This document shows, in pieces, positions 16,461 through 26,928 of a stretch of DNA of 64,000 bases (position 1 is the stretch's first letter; every line of letters starts with the position of its first letter). This DNA is from Sva-07 sp963728195. Its GTDB lineage: Bacteria; Actinomycetota; Acidimicrobiia; Acidimicrobiales; Ilumatobacteraceae. The stretch lies in contig CAVSIX010000012.1 of the NCBI GenBank assembly GCA_963728195.1, forward strand, positions 23,879 to 87,878. The letters run 5' to 3'. The position numbers and the translations under genes are program-made. The notes under the pieces were generated by a model. That model was given only the letters and a program-made list of their open reading frames with translations. It made no database searches and had not been told where the DNA came from.

Positions 16461-16844
16461 GTGTTCAATCTGCAGGGCAGCGAAATCATCGTCATCCTGC
16501 TGCTCGCGCTGGTCGTGCTCGGCCCGGAGAAGTTGCCCGATGCCGTGCGCAAGTTCACCCAGACCTATTCCGAACTGAAGAAGATGAGTTCGGGCTTCCA
16601 GTCCGAGCTCAAATCTGCGCTCGACGAGCCGATGCGCGAGATGCGCGAAACCGCCAAGTTGGTGCGCGACTCCGCCGATCCGCGTTCCCTCATCGCCGAG
16701 GCCGAGGCCGAACAGCGCGTGCGCGACGACGCCGACGCAACGGGCGCCGCCGACAGAGCGCATTCCGCCGACCCGACGCCGGCCAACGACTGGTCGGCTC
16801 CGTCGCCCGGCACGGCCGCGAGCGATCCCCCACCGGCATCGTGA
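16461..16844 (+). CDS. tatB: Sec-independent translocase protein TatB/TatA-type
   Basis: A 127-residue Tat component: a very short N-terminus, one transmembrane helix (about 8-22, IIVILLLALVVLG), the hinge GPEKLPDAVRK, an amphipathic helix and a long acidic, Pro/Ala-rich tail. The long helical tail and lack of the FG hinge typical of TatA favour TatB. It starts an operon with tatC (7 bases later) and helY. In mycobacteria the order tatA-tatC-helY next to pafA is the same. Confidence 0.85.
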   Translation: MFNLQGSEIIVILLLALVVLGPEKLPDAVRKFTQTYSELKKMSSGFQSELKSALDEPMREMRETAKLVRDSADPRSLIAEAEAEQRVRDDADATGAADRAHSADPTPANDWSAPSPGTAASDPPPAS

Positions 16845-16851
16845 GACCGCG

Positions 16852-17625
16852 ATGACCACCGAGGAGGAGATGTCGGATCTCGACACGATGACGCTCACCG
16901 AGCACCTCGCCGAGCTGCGGGTGCGCATCATCAGATCCGCGCTTGCCGTGGCGATCGGCATGGTGCTGATCATCGCGTTCTACGACCAGGTGCTCGACTT
17001 CCTGCTCCAGCCCTACGTCGACCTCTGCGCGCGCAAGCCGGAGGACTTCTGCGACCCCGAGCTCCTGAACGTCTTCAGCCCGACCGAGGGGCTGGCGACG
17101 CGCGTGCGCGTCGGCCTGTACGGCGGCATCGTCATGGCACTCCCGGTGCTGCTGTGGCAGATCTGGCGCTTCATCGTGCCGGCGCTGAACAAGAAGGAGA
17201 AGAAGTGGGCGGTGCCGATCGTCGGCGTCTCGGTCGTGCTGTTCGCGGCCGGTGGCGCTCTCGCCTACTTCACGATCGGCCAGGCACTCGACTTCCTGAT
17301 CGGTTGGTCGGGCTCGGACGTCAACCAGGTCTACTCCGTGCAGAGTTACGTCTCGCTCATCGGGCTGATGATCTTCGCATTCGGGCTCGGATTCCTGCTG
17401 CCGGTCTTCGTGTTCGGCCTCCAGGCCCTCGGCGTCGTCACGCCGCGACGGCTGCTCGCGAGTTGGCGCATCGCTCTCGTCGTCATTGCGGTCATCGCCG
17501 CCGTCATCACGCCGTCGGGTGACCCGGTCACGATGGCGATGCTCGGGGTGCCGATGGTGGTGCTGTACTTCCTCGCCATCTTCATGGGTTGGCTCGTCGT
17601 CCGGCGGCGTCCGACCGACGCGTGA
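16852..17625 (+). CDS. tatC: Sec-independent translocase protein TatC
   Basis: A 257-residue polytopic Tat receptor with six expected helices. The N-terminal signature LTEHLAELRVRIIRS, which helps recognise the twin-arginine signal, is intact, and ...FSPTEGL and the periplasmic loop before the third helix are as in the family. It overlaps helY by 4 bases. With TatB and the downstream signal peptidase it supplies folded-protein export. Confidence 0.94.
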   Translation: MTTEEEMSDLDTMTLTEHLAELRVRIIRSALAVAIGMVLIIAFYDQVLDFLLQPYVDLCARKPEDFCDPELLNVFSPTEGLATRVRVGLYGGIVMALPVLLWQIWRFIVPALNKKEKKWAVPIVGVSVVLFAAGGALAYFTIGQALDFLIGWSGSDVNQVYSVQSYVSLIGLMIFAFGLGFLLPVFVFGLQALGVVTPRRLLASWRIALVVIAVIAAVITPSGDPVTMAMLGVPMVVLYFLAIFMGWLVVRRRPTDA

Positions 17626-20306
17626 GCGTGCCGCCCGACGCCCGAGCGCTGCGAGATGAGTTCGTCGCTCGCTATCCGTTCCCGGTCGACCGGTTCCAGA
17701 CCGACTCGTTCGACGCCCTCGACCGAGGCGAACACGTCGTGGTCGCCGTTCCGACCGGCAGCGGCAAGACGGTCGTCGCCGAATACGGCATCTCGATCGC
17801 ACGCCAAGAGGCCAAGCGGGCGTTCTACACCGCGCCGGTCAAGGCCCTGTCGAACCAGAAGTACCGTGACCTCGTTGCCGAGCACGGCGAGGACAGCGTC
17901 GGCCTGCTCACCGGCGACAACTCGATCAACGGTGACGCGCCGATCGTCGTGATGACCACCGAAGTCCTGCGCAACATGATCTACGGGCGCTCGCGGCTGC
18001 TGCACGACCTCGGTCTCGTCGTGCTCGACGAGGTGCACTTCCTGCAGGACTCCTACCGAGGGCCGGTGTGGGAGGAGGTCATGATCCATCTGCCTCAGCA
18101 CGTGCGGCTGGTGTGCCTGTCGGCGACGGTGAGCAACGTCGACGAGCTGGCGGCCTGGATCACGACGGTGCGCGGTCCGACGGCGTCGATCGTCGAACGC
18201 CGCCGACCGGTCCGACTGGACAACGAGTACCTGGTCGCCGACCGGACCAACGACCGTCTGCGGATGCTGCCCGTGTTCGTCGACGGGCACGTCAATCGCG
18301 ACGCGGTCACGCTCGACGAGTCCGCGGTGCGCGGTCGGCCAGGCCGAAGCGGTGACGCCCGCCGCCGATCGGGCCGGAACGACCAGCAGGGATCCGGCCG
18401 CAAGGTGCTCGCACCGCCGGGGCGGGTCGAGACCGTCGAATTGCTCGATCGTCGCCAACTACTGCCGGCGATCTTCTTCATCTTCAGTCGCGCACAGTGC
18501 GACGCCGCGGCCAAAGCGTGCGTCGACGCCGGGCTCGATCTCGTCGACGCCGGCGAACGCACCGCGATCCGTGCGATCGTCGATGCGCGTCTCGGTGGCC
18601 TCGACCGAGCGGACCTGGATGTCCTCGGCTTCCAACAGTTCGTGACTCAACTCGAGTGCGGTGTCGCGGCGCATCATGCCGGCATGGTGCCGCCGATGAA
18701 GGAGGTCGTCGAGGCCTGCTTCGTCGAGGGTCTGATCAAGGTCGTGTTCGCCACCGAGACCCTGGCGGTCGGCATCAACATGCCGGCACGGACCGTCGTG
18801 ATCGAGAAGCTGACGAAGTTCACCGGTGAACACCACGAACGCCTGACACCCGGCGAATACACCCAGCTGACCGGCCGCGCCGGTCGCCGGGGAATCGACG
18901 ATCTCGGCACCGCCGTCGTGCTGTGGTCGCCATGGGTGCGTTTCGACGAGGTCGCCGAGCTCGCCGGCAGTTCGTCGTTCCATCTCCGATCGGCGTTCCG
19001 GCCGACGTACAACATGGCCGCGAACCTGGTCCGCACCTACTCGAGCGACGAGGCACGTCACCTGCTCAACCTGTCGTTCGCCCAATACCAGGCCGATCGC
19101 GACGTCGTGCGTCTCGAAGCCCGACTCGAACGACGGCGAGCGGCGGCGTCCGAACTTCGTGCGAAGGCGCACAGCGACCACGGCGACATCGAGGAGTATC
19201 GCCGGTTGCGTGACCGCGAGCGTGACGAGCGTGTCGCCGGGCGTGCTGCGCGACTCGATGCGGTCGACGATGCGATCTCCGAGTTGCGTCCGGGCGCCGT
19301 GATCCACGTCGTCAAGGGCACCTACAAGGGCCCCGCCGCCCTGGTCGCCTCGGCGAACCGCAAGACCGGCCTGCGCCTCACCGTGATCACGAGATCCGCC
19401 AAGTCGATGTACCTCACCGCCGACGACTTCGACGACCCGCCCCGCCGGGTGGGCGACATCGCACTGCCGAACACGTATGCGCCCAATCGCAAGGAGTACC
19501 GCAACGACGTGGCCCGACGGCTGCGCAGCATGAAGGCCGACCCGGCGCCGAGCACCAAGCGACGGCGAGATCGCAACGACCGCCTGGCCGACAGCCATCC
19601 GGTCGCCCGCGATCCGGGCCTGCGCGAGAAGCTCCACGCCGCCGCCCAGGCCGATCGGATCGAGCGCGAGATCGCCGACCTCGAACGACGCGTCAGCGGC
19701 AAGAACACCTCGCTGGCCGGCGAGTTCGACCGTGTTCTCGACGTGTTGGTGACCTACGGCTACCTGGATCAGGCTGCGTGGTCGCTGACGGAGGCCGGCG
19801 AGATGCTCGCACGTACGTTTCACGAATCCGATCTCCTCGTTGCCGAGATCGTGCGCTCCGGCGTGCTCGACGGGCTCGAGGCCCCCGACCTCGCTGCGCT
19901 GATGTCGACCGTCGTGTACGAGCACCGCAGTTCGGAGACCGCGCCGGCGCCGTGGTTCTCGTCCGACGACGTTCGGGGGCGGTGGAGGCGGCTGGCAGCG
20001 ATCAGCGAGGACCTGCGCGCCACCGAACGTTCGGTCGGCCTCGGAGAACACCGCCCACCGGATCCCACCTTCGCCGCGATCGCCTATGCCTGGGTGGCGG
20101 GGGAGGGGTTCGCCGAAGTGGTCGCCGACGACGAACTCACCGGCGGCGACTTCGTCCGGACCACCAAGCAACTGATCGACCTGCTCCGCCAGCTCGCGAT
20201 CATCGCACCCGACCCCTCGACCCGCCGCGTCGCCGGTCGTGCCGCCGAAGCGGCGTTCCGGGGGGTCGTCGCCGACAGCGCAGCCCCGACGGCGGGCGGG
20301 GCATGA
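17622..20306 (+). CDS. helY: Ski2/Mtr4-like RNA helicase HelY
   Basis: An 894-residue superfamily-2 helicase. Motif I is PTGSGKT at 44-50, motif II DEVH (the DExH type of Ski2/Mtr4), motif III SATVSN and motif VI in QLTGRAGRRG. A low-complexity Arg/Gly stretch at about 235-265 interrupts the first domain, and the C-terminal half has the arch-like and helical domains of the Mtr4 class. The GTG start at 17622 overlaps tatC. Mycobacterial helY also follows tatC, so the operon is conserved. The role is probably RNA unwinding or decay, not yet clear in actinobacteria. Confidence 0.9.
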   Translation: MSVPPDARALRDEFVARYPFPVDRFQTDSFDALDRGEHVVVAVPTGSGKTVVAEYGISIARQEAKRAFYTAPVKALSNQKYRDLVAEHGEDSVGLLTGDNSINGDAPIVVMTTEVLRNMIYGRSRLLHDLGLVVLDEVHFLQDSYRGPVWEEVMIHLPQHVRLVCLSATVSNVDELAAWITTVRGPTASIVERRRPVRLDNEYLVADRTNDRLRMLPVFVDGHVNRDAVTLDESAVRGRPGRSGDARRRSGRNDQQGSGRKVLAPPGRVETVELLDRRQLLPAIFFIFSRAQCDAAAKACVDAGLDLVDAGERTAIRAIVDARLGGLDRADLDVLGFQQFVTQLECGVAAHHAGMVPPMKEVVEACFVEGLIKVVFATETLAVGINMPARTVVIEKLTKFTGEHHERLTPGEYTQLTGRAGRRGIDDLGTAVVLWSPWVRFDEVAELAGSSSFHLRSAFRPTYNMAANLVRTYSSDEARHLLNLSFAQYQADRDVVRLEARLERRRAAASELRAKAHSDHGDIEEYRRLRDRERDERVAGRAARLDAVDDAISELRPGAVIHVVKGTYKGPAALVASANRKTGLRLTVITRSAKSMYLTADDFDDPPRRVGDIALPNTYAPNRKEYRNDVARRLRSMKADPAPSTKRRRDRNDRLADSHPVARDPGLREKLHAAAQADRIEREIADLERRVSGKNTSLAGEFDRVLDVLVTYGYLDQAAWSLTEAGEMLARTFHESDLLVAEIVRSGVLDGLEAPDLAALMSTVVYEHRSSETAPAPWFSSDDVRGRWRRLAAISEDLRATERSVGLGEHRPPDPTFAAIAYAWVAGEGFAEVVADDELTGGDFVRTTKQLIDLLRQLAIIAPDPSTRRVAGRAAEAAFRGVVADSAAPTAGGA

Positions 20307-20914
20307 CCATCCGTCCCGGTGCACCATGGGGTCGTGCGGTGCCGCGTCCGGACGGTCTCGTCATCGCCGACAGCGATACGTCGTTGGTGGCGGCGCTCAC
20401 CGTGCCGGACGGACCACCCGTCGCCGCTGGTTCCGGGGACCTCGCGAGCACCCTCGGGGTGACGACGATCGATCATCGCTCCACGCTCAACGAGTTCCCG
20501 ATCGACCTGCTGCATGTGCGGCTCGACGCCGGCGACACGATCGTGGCGTGCGCCCATGCGATCGCCCGGTCTCCGTGGAGCCGCGGGTACTGGTTCCGCG
20601 GTCCGATCGTGGCGGTGATGAACGCAGAGTTCGTCGGCGCATGGGACGTCGCACCCCGCGGCCATCCGAACGACGGGCGAGCCGAGGTGTTCGAGGTCGA
20701 CTCCTCGATGTCGGTCCGCCAGCGGCTCGGCGCGCGCCGTCGGCTGCACACCGCCACCCATGTTCCTCACCCCCTGGTGAGGACGCGATCGGTGCGTAAC
20801 GGCGACTGGACCTTCGCTCGGCCCCTCGAGGTGTTCGTCGACGGACGACACATCGGTCGGGCATCGAGCCTGGCGGTCGAGGTGGTCGCCGATGCGGCGA
20901 CCGTGTACGCGTGA
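20303..20914 (+). CDS. Hypothetical protein downstream of helY
   Basis: A 203-residue protein overlapping the helY stop by 4 bases. Secondary features suggest mixed beta structure with no membrane segment. The end (PLEVFVDGRHIGRASSLAVEV...) has the feel of the C-terminal beta domain of diacylglycerol-kinase-like or NAD-kinase-like proteins, and WSRGYWFRGPIVAVMNAEFVG is likewise reminiscent of these, but no ATP-binding GGDG motif is present. It might therefore be only the non-catalytic half of such a protein. Function unknown. Confidence 0.65.
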   Translation: MTIRPGAPWGRAVPRPDGLVIADSDTSLVAALTVPDGPPVAAGSGDLASTLGVTTIDHRSTLNEFPIDLLHVRLDAGDTIVACAHAIARSPWSRGYWFRGPIVAVMNAEFVGAWDVAPRGHPNDGRAEVFEVDSSMSVRQRLGARRRLHTATHVPHPLVRTRSVRNGDWTFARPLEVFVDGRHIGRASSLAVEVVADAATVYA

Positions 20915-21013
20915 CGGCTGGTGAACCGATGCCGTTCGCTGGGTGAAGCGCCTGCTCAGTGCGGACGCGGGATCCCGGGTCGAGCCCGTGTGTCACGCCT
21001 AGAGTGGTCGACC

Positions 21014-22615
<1,602 letters not shown>

Positions 22616-22630
22616 CCACCACGACGTCGT

Positions 22631-22650
22631 CCTGTGACGCCTGTCACAGG
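22631..22650. promoter_or_regulatory. Perfect palindrome CCTGTGAC-gcct-GTCACAGG (CRP/FNR-type site)
   Basis: An uninterrupted 8-base dyad with a 4-base centre contains TGTGA-N6-TCACA, the Crp/GlxR family consensus. A -10-like TATGTT starts at the next base (22651). It lies 16 bases after the thyX-like stop and 76 before the acidic-protein ATG. Because it touches the -10 box, binding would be expected to repress. A terminator is less likely since no T-run follows. Confidence 0.6.
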
Positions 22651-22725
22651 TATGTTCTCGGGGCGGAACGGGCAGCACGCCTATGCTCCGCCCGCAAGAC
22701 CCCCCGAACGAGATGAAACGACGAG

Positions 22726-23238
22726 ATGGCTGACGACGACGAGATCACCGAACCCGACGACATCGACGAGAAGAGTGACGACGAGATCGACGAGGAGAGT
22801 GACGACGACATCGATGTCGACGACGACGACCTCGAACTCGACGACGACGACGACGATGTCTCCGACGACGATGACGACGATGTCAGCGACGACGATGACG
22901 AGGCCGACGAGGAGGACGCGGCGGCATCAGCGCCGCGGACCAAGCGCAAGAAGCGCGCGTCGGACGACGACGATGACGATGACGACGACGAACTGCTCAC
23001 CGATGACGACGTCGAGGAGGACCTCGACAAGATCCTGAAGGATCGCATGGTCGCCGCGGATGACGACGACGATGACGATGACGACGACGACGAGCCGGAG
23101 ATCCGCGGCGAGGGCGGAGAGCGGCTGCAACCCAAACAGCAGGACGAGCAGCTCTGCTCCAAGTGCTTCCTGCTCGTGAGGACCAGTGCGCCGAACTGTC
23201 CGATCGGCGATGACGACTGCCCCATCTTCGCCTCCTGA
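22726..23238 (+). CDS. Asp-rich protein with C-terminal zinc ribbon (DUF4193-like)
   Basis: A 170-residue protein whose first 130 residues are over half Asp and Glu, with long Asp runs and one basic island (TKRKKR at about 71-76). It ends in a compact zinc ribbon: CSKC, then a CP...CP pair. The short-ribbon ending and acidic body fit the actinobacterial DUF4193 group, often encoded near thymidylate synthase or dUTPase genes. The acidic tract suggests binding to basic partners such as RNA polymerase or ribosomal proteins. A CRP-type palindrome precedes it. The 3' end overlaps the next gene by 29 bases. Confidence 0.75.
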   Translation: MADDDEITEPDDIDEKSDDEIDEESDDDIDVDDDDLELDDDDDDVSDDDDDDVSDDDDEADEEDAAASAPRTKRKKRASDDDDDDDDDELLTDDDVEEDLDKILKDRMVAADDDDDDDDDDDEPEIRGEGGERLQPKQQDEQLCSKCFLLVRTSAPNCPIGDDDCPIFAS

Positions 23239-23767
23239 CGAGCCGAGGTCACCACTGGCCCGGTTGGTCGAGCTGGCGCTGCTCGTCCCACTGGAGGTGA
23301 GCGGCCGCATCGTCGAAGCCGTCCCTGCGGTCGTCGACAAGGTGCCGTCGGCGGCCGAACGCGTCCGCCGCGAGGTCGTGCTCGCGCGGTTTCTCGGCAA
23401 GATGGTCGTCGATCAGGGTGTTCGCGAGGTGCGCGGTCGTCTGACACCACACGACGCCGCCGATTCGGAGACGACCGCACCGGCACCATCGCCGCCCACC
23501 GCCATCGAGACCGCTGCGCTCGAGACCGAGCCGGCCCGCACGACCAGCGAGTCCGAGAAGCCGTCGGAACCCGACGCAGGCTCAGACGTGCCGGATGTGA
23601 CGACGCTGGCGTTGGCCGACTACGACCACCTGTCGTCGGCGCAGATCGTCGGCAAGCTCAGCGGGCTCGACGCTGCCGAGCGGCGCGCGATCGGGCAGTA
23701 CGAGCGTACCGGCCGGCATCGACGCACGATTCTCGGCAAGCTCGCTCAGCTGGAGGACGACGGGTGA
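23210..23767 (+). CDS. Hypothetical protein with C-terminal helical domain
   Basis: About 185 residues: an amphipathic helical N-terminal part (SPLARLVELALLVPLEVSGRIV) that could lie on a lipid surface, a Pro/Thr/Glu-rich linker (about 95-135), and a compact end (LSSAQIVGKLSGLDAAERRAIGQYERTGRHRRTIL) of the type attached to actinobacterial lipid-droplet-associated and similar small proteins. ATG 23210 is the best start, inside the end of the acidic gene. It overlaps the acetyltransferase by 4 bases. Role unknown. Confidence 0.6.
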   Translation: MTTAPSSPPDEPRSPLARLVELALLVPLEVSGRIVEAVPAVVDKVPSAAERVRREVVLARFLGKMVVDQGVREVRGRLTPHDAADSETTAPAPSPPTAIETAALETEPARTTSESEKPSEPDAGSDVPDVTTLALADYDHLSSAQIVGKLSGLDAAERRAIGQYERTGRHRRTILGKLAQLEDDG

Positions 23768-24207
23768 TCGACCCCCTGGTCCGAGCGGCCACCGAGGATG
23801 ATCACGACCAGCTGCGGGCCCTCGAACTCGAAGCTCGTGCTGCGCTCGTCGACCAGCGCGGCGGAGACCGCTGGCTCGAGGAACATCTCCCGATCGGTGA
23901 CCGCTGGTCAGCGCGCTGTGCGACGGCGGACGTCCTCGTCGGCACGATCGACGACGTCGTCGTCGCCTACATCGTCGCCGAATTGGGCCACGACGCCATC
24001 GTGAGGATCGACCAGGTGTGGGTGACACCGCAGGCTCGCGAGCTCGGATTCGGCGACGAGTTGCTCGCGAACGTGATCGAGTCGGCGCGACAACGCGGCG
24101 CAGTCGCCGTCGAGGGACAGGCCCTGCCCGGCGATCGACACACGAAGAATCTCTACGAGCGCGCTGGGATCGTCGCTCGACTGATCACGACGTTCCGGCG
24201 GCTCTGA
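23764..24207 (+). CDS. GNAT-family N-acetyltransferase
   Basis: A 147-residue GCN5-type acetyltransferase. The N-terminal RAATEDDHDQL, the beta-strand VRIDQVWVTPQARELGFGDELL (acetyl-CoA loop in the degenerate form Q-x-x-E-x-G-x-G/D) and the NLYERAGIV motif near the end are typical. The acceptor substrate cannot be inferred. The GTG overlaps the upstream stop by 4 bases. Confidence 0.82.
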   Translation: MIDPLVRAATEDDHDQLRALELEARAALVDQRGGDRWLEEHLPIGDRWSARCATADVLVGTIDDVVVAYIVAELGHDAIVRIDQVWVTPQARELGFGDELLANVIESARQRGAVAVEGQALPGDRHTKNLYERAGIVARLITTFRRL

Positions 24208-24214
24208 AGCTCGG

Positions 24215-25000
24215 TCAGCGGCCCTTCCACTGGGGTGCGCGCTTTTCGATGAATGCGCTCAGGCCCTCGCCGAGGTCTTCGGACCGCATCACCACGCCCA
24301 TGGCGGCGTCGGTCATCTTCTTGAGGGTGTCGTCGCTCTCGGTGGCAGCTGCCAGCACGACCTTGCGGCTCTCCCACACGGCGAGCGGTGCAGCTGCGGT
24401 GATCTGCCCGGCGAGCGTGAGCGCTTCGGCCGTGGCGTGTCCCGGCTCGACCAGCCGGTTGACGAGGCCGAGCTCGTGCGCACGCTGCGCCGAGAACGGT
24501 TCGCCGGTGAGGATGAGCTCCATGGCAGCATTGCGGCCGATGGCGCGAGGCAGGCGGAACAGGCCGCCGGCGCCCGCCACCAGGTTGCGCTTTGCCTCGG
24601 CGAGACCGAACGACGAGCGGGTGGTGGCGACGACGAGGTCGGCGGCGAGCACGATCTCGCAGCCGCCGGCCGTCGCCAGCCCGTCGACGGCCACGATGAC
24701 CGGCTTCTTGCGTTCGCGGTAGGTGAACCCGGCGAAACCGCCGCGTTCGGTGCTCAGCGTGGCCCCCTGGCCGGAATTGATCGCCTTCAGGTCGGCGCCG
24801 GCGCAGAACACCGGACGCTCCTGGCCCTCGGTGTTCGCCTGGATGATGCCGACCCAGATGTCGTCATCCTGCTCCATCCGGTCGATGGCAGTCTCCATCG
24901 CCTGTGCGACATCGCCATTGACCGCATTGCGGGCATCGGGCCGGTCGAGGGTGATCAGTGCGACACGGTCGCGGGCTTCGTACGTGACGATCTCTGACAT
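24215..25000 (-). CDS. Enoyl-CoA hydratase/isomerase family protein
   Basis: A 261-residue crotonase. The oxyanion-hole motifs FCAGADLKAI (about 65-75) and ATAGGCEIVLAADL (about 107-122) are intact, and GLAEAKRNLVAGAGG carries the family's second acidic region. The shape suits acyl-CoA hydration or isomerisation in fatty acid or amino acid breakdown. It is a single gene with TACGAT 8 bases before the ATG, convergent with the acetyltransferase. Confidence 0.88.
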   Translation of the reverse strand: MSEIVTYEARDRVALITLDRPDARNAVNGDVAQAMETAIDRMEQDDDIWVGIIQANTEGQERPVFCAGADLKAINSGQGATLSTERGGFAGFTYRERKKPVIVAVDGLATAGGCEIVLAADLVVATTRSSFGLAEAKRNLVAGAGGLFRLPRAIGRNAAMELILTGEPFSAQRAHELGLVNRLVEPGHATAEALTLAGQITAAAPLAVWESRKVVLAAATESDDTLKKMTDAAMGVVMRSEDLGEGLSAFIEKRAPQWKGR

Positions 25001-25042
25001 GGCCGCCGATCGTAGGACCCCCGCACGTCGGCGGGCGAACCC

Positions 25043-26326
25043 TCAGCGCGTCGAGTCGCCGCCGCCGCCCTTGTTCGACCCGGTCCCCGGCTTCCCGGGG
25101 CGTTTGCGGGCAGGCTGCTGACGCAGCGGCTTGGGCTTCGGTGCCCCGGCGGGCACCTCGACGCCGACCAGGGCGGCGATCTGGGGGAGTGCCGGCCCGA
25201 GGCGTAGTGCCGTGGCGCGGAGGTCGTCCGTGATCGTCGTCGGTGGCACCGTGGGGGTGACCAGCGTTCGCACCGGTGAGAACGCGACCGCTTCGAGCAC
25301 GGCGATCCAGCGGTCGGCGGGATCATCGGGCAGCAACGCCGCAGTGGCCGCCTCGCTCAGTCGACGCGCAAGTTCCGGCGGGAACATCACACCGGCCTTC
25401 GGCGGCTGCGACGACAGCCGCAGCGCACGAATCACGCGCCCGACGCCGATCGCAGCATCGATGTCGCCGAACCAGAGCAGCAGCTCTTCGTCCTGCTTGC
25501 GGATCAGCGACGCCCGCAGCTCGTCGGCGAGTTCGCGGGTCGATTCGTCGCGAGCAACGATCGAGTCCTCGCTCGCCGCCACGACGCTGCGCAGGTCGCG
25601 CAGGTCGAGGTGCTCCATCTGCCGTTTGGCGGCCTCGGCACGGTCGAGCCATTCGGCGACGCGCAGTTTCGGCAGGAGGTCTTCGGCCATCTTGACGACA
25701 CCGGCCTCCGGCATCGTGGGCTTGCCCTCGGCCTCGAGCTTGGCGTTGTCCTCCTTGACGCGTGCGCGCACGGCCGGGATCCCCTGGAGGGCGAGCTCGG
25801 CGATCGGACGCTGCTCCTCGGGGAGCGCAGCGAGGACCTCGTTGCGGCGGGCCTTGCCGGGCCGCAGACGTTTCGGCTTCGGACGCTGCGGGATCTCCGG
25901 CGGCGCTTCGAAATGGGGCCGGCGCTGCTCGGAGCGCCGTGCGCCGTCGCCGGATCCGCCGTCGCGCTTGGAGCGGCCGTCGCGCTTGGAGCGCTTGTTG
26001 CGGTCGTCGCGATCGCCCCGGTCCCGACGATCGCCCCGGTCGCGCTTCGCGCGTGTCTCGATCACGGCTTCGAACGGGCGCTCGCTCGGGATCAGCTCGA
26101 TCACGTTGTCGTCGGCCGACTTCTCTCGTCCCTTGACGACCGACTGGACCTCGATGCCGTCGAGCATCTGCTCGACCTCGACCTTGAGCACGTCGCCGAC
26201 GGCTGATCCCGCCGGCAGGATCGATCCGTCGACCACTCCGTTCGGTTTGCGGGCGCCAGCTGCGCGCCAGGTCCATGAGCCATCGGCGAGCGCGCTCGTC
26301 AGCTCGATATCGATCCGTCGGGACAT
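25043..26326 (-). CDS. Hypothetical Arg/Asp-repeat protein, possible RNA binder
   Basis: A 427-residue protein with an N-terminal small beta domain (about 1-85, including GDVLKVEVEQMLDGIEV, OB- or TRAM-like in appearance), a charged linker (about 90-160) of alternating RDRGDR and RSKRDG units and a helical C-terminal half ending in a basic tail (KPKPLRQQPARKRPGKPG). The repeats of Arg-Asp-Gly resemble nucleic-acid-binding tails. TACCGT lies 7 bases before the ATG. No enzymatic motif is seen. It may be a lineage-restricted protein. Confidence 0.7.
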   Translation of the reverse strand: MSRRIDIELTSALADGSWTWRAAGARKPNGVVDGSILPAGSAVGDVLKVEVEQMLDGIEVQSVVKGREKSADDNVIELIPSERPFEAVIETRAKRDRGDRRDRGDRDDRNKRSKRDGRSKRDGGSGDGARRSEQRRPHFEAPPEIPQRPKPKRLRPGKARRNEVLAALPEEQRPIAELALQGIPAVRARVKEDNAKLEAEGKPTMPEAGVVKMAEDLLPKLRVAEWLDRAEAAKRQMEHLDLRDLRSVVAASEDSIVARDESTRELADELRASLIRKQDEELLLWFGDIDAAIGVGRVIRALRLSSQPPKAGVMFPPELARRLSEAATAALLPDDPADRWIAVLEAVAFSPVRTLVTPTVPPTTITDDLRATALRLGPALPQIAALVGVEVPAGAPKPKPLRQQPARKRPGKPGTGSNKGGGGDSTR

Positions 26327-26391
26327 TTCGGCAACGGTACCGGTTCGGCGGGGGAGAACTCCAACGAGTCTCGCCGCTACCGTGCGCCGTC

Positions 26392-26910
26392 ATGGCTGTG
26401 TATGCACTGGGCGAGCTGGAACCGACGATCCATCGGGATGCATTCGTGCATCCCGACGCCGTCATCATCGGTTCGGTGACGATCGGCGCCCACTCGTCGA
26501 TCTGGCCCGGTGCGGTGCTGCGCGGTGACGGCGGCGACATCACGATCGGTGAGCGCACGAGCGTCCAGGACAATGCGGTCCTGCACACCACGCCCGAGTG
26601 GCCGACGACGGTCGGCGACGGTTGCGTGCTCGGCCACCTGATCCATCTCGAGGGATGCACGATCGAAGACGACGTCCTGATCGGCAATGCGGCGATGGTG
26701 CTGCACCGATCGGTGATCCGCACCGGTGCGATCGTCGCCGCCAACTCGGTGGTGCTCGACGACGTCGAGGTGCCCACCGGTGCCCTCGCAGCCGGGTCGC
26801 CGGCTGCGATCAAGCCCGATCGCGTCGATCGCGAGTTCATCCGATCCAGCGCCCGGCACTACGTGGAACGCATCGAGCAGTACCGGACGTCGCTGCGACG
26901 CCTGGACTGA
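26392..26910 (+). CDS. Gamma-class carbonic anhydrase-like protein
   Basis: A 172-residue left-handed beta-helix protein made of hexapeptide repeats (for example IGSVTIGAHSSIWPGAVLRGD). Zinc-ligand histidines are expected at VLHTT and in VLGHLIHLEGC, which match the gamma-carbonic-anhydrase pattern. Members of this family (YrdA, PaaY) may be carbonic anhydrases or thioesterase-like, so activity is not certain. ATG 26392 is taken because the first hexad starts soon after and TACCGT lies 8 bases upstream. Confidence 0.88.
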   Translation: MAVYALGELEPTIHRDAFVHPDAVIIGSVTIGAHSSIWPGAVLRGDGGDITIGERTSVQDNAVLHTTPEWPTTVGDGCVLGHLIHLEGCTIEDDVLIGNAAMVLHRSVIRTGAIVAANSVVLDDVEVPTGALAAGSPAAIKPDRVDREFIRSSARHYVERIEQYRTSLRRLD

Positions 26911-26928
26911 CGGGTCGGGCTGAACGCG

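Noticed and set aside
22631..22650. Rho-independent terminator for the thyX-like gene
   Set aside because: The stem is perfect, but no T-run follows. A -10-like TATGTT follows instead, and the half-sites match the CRP consensus.
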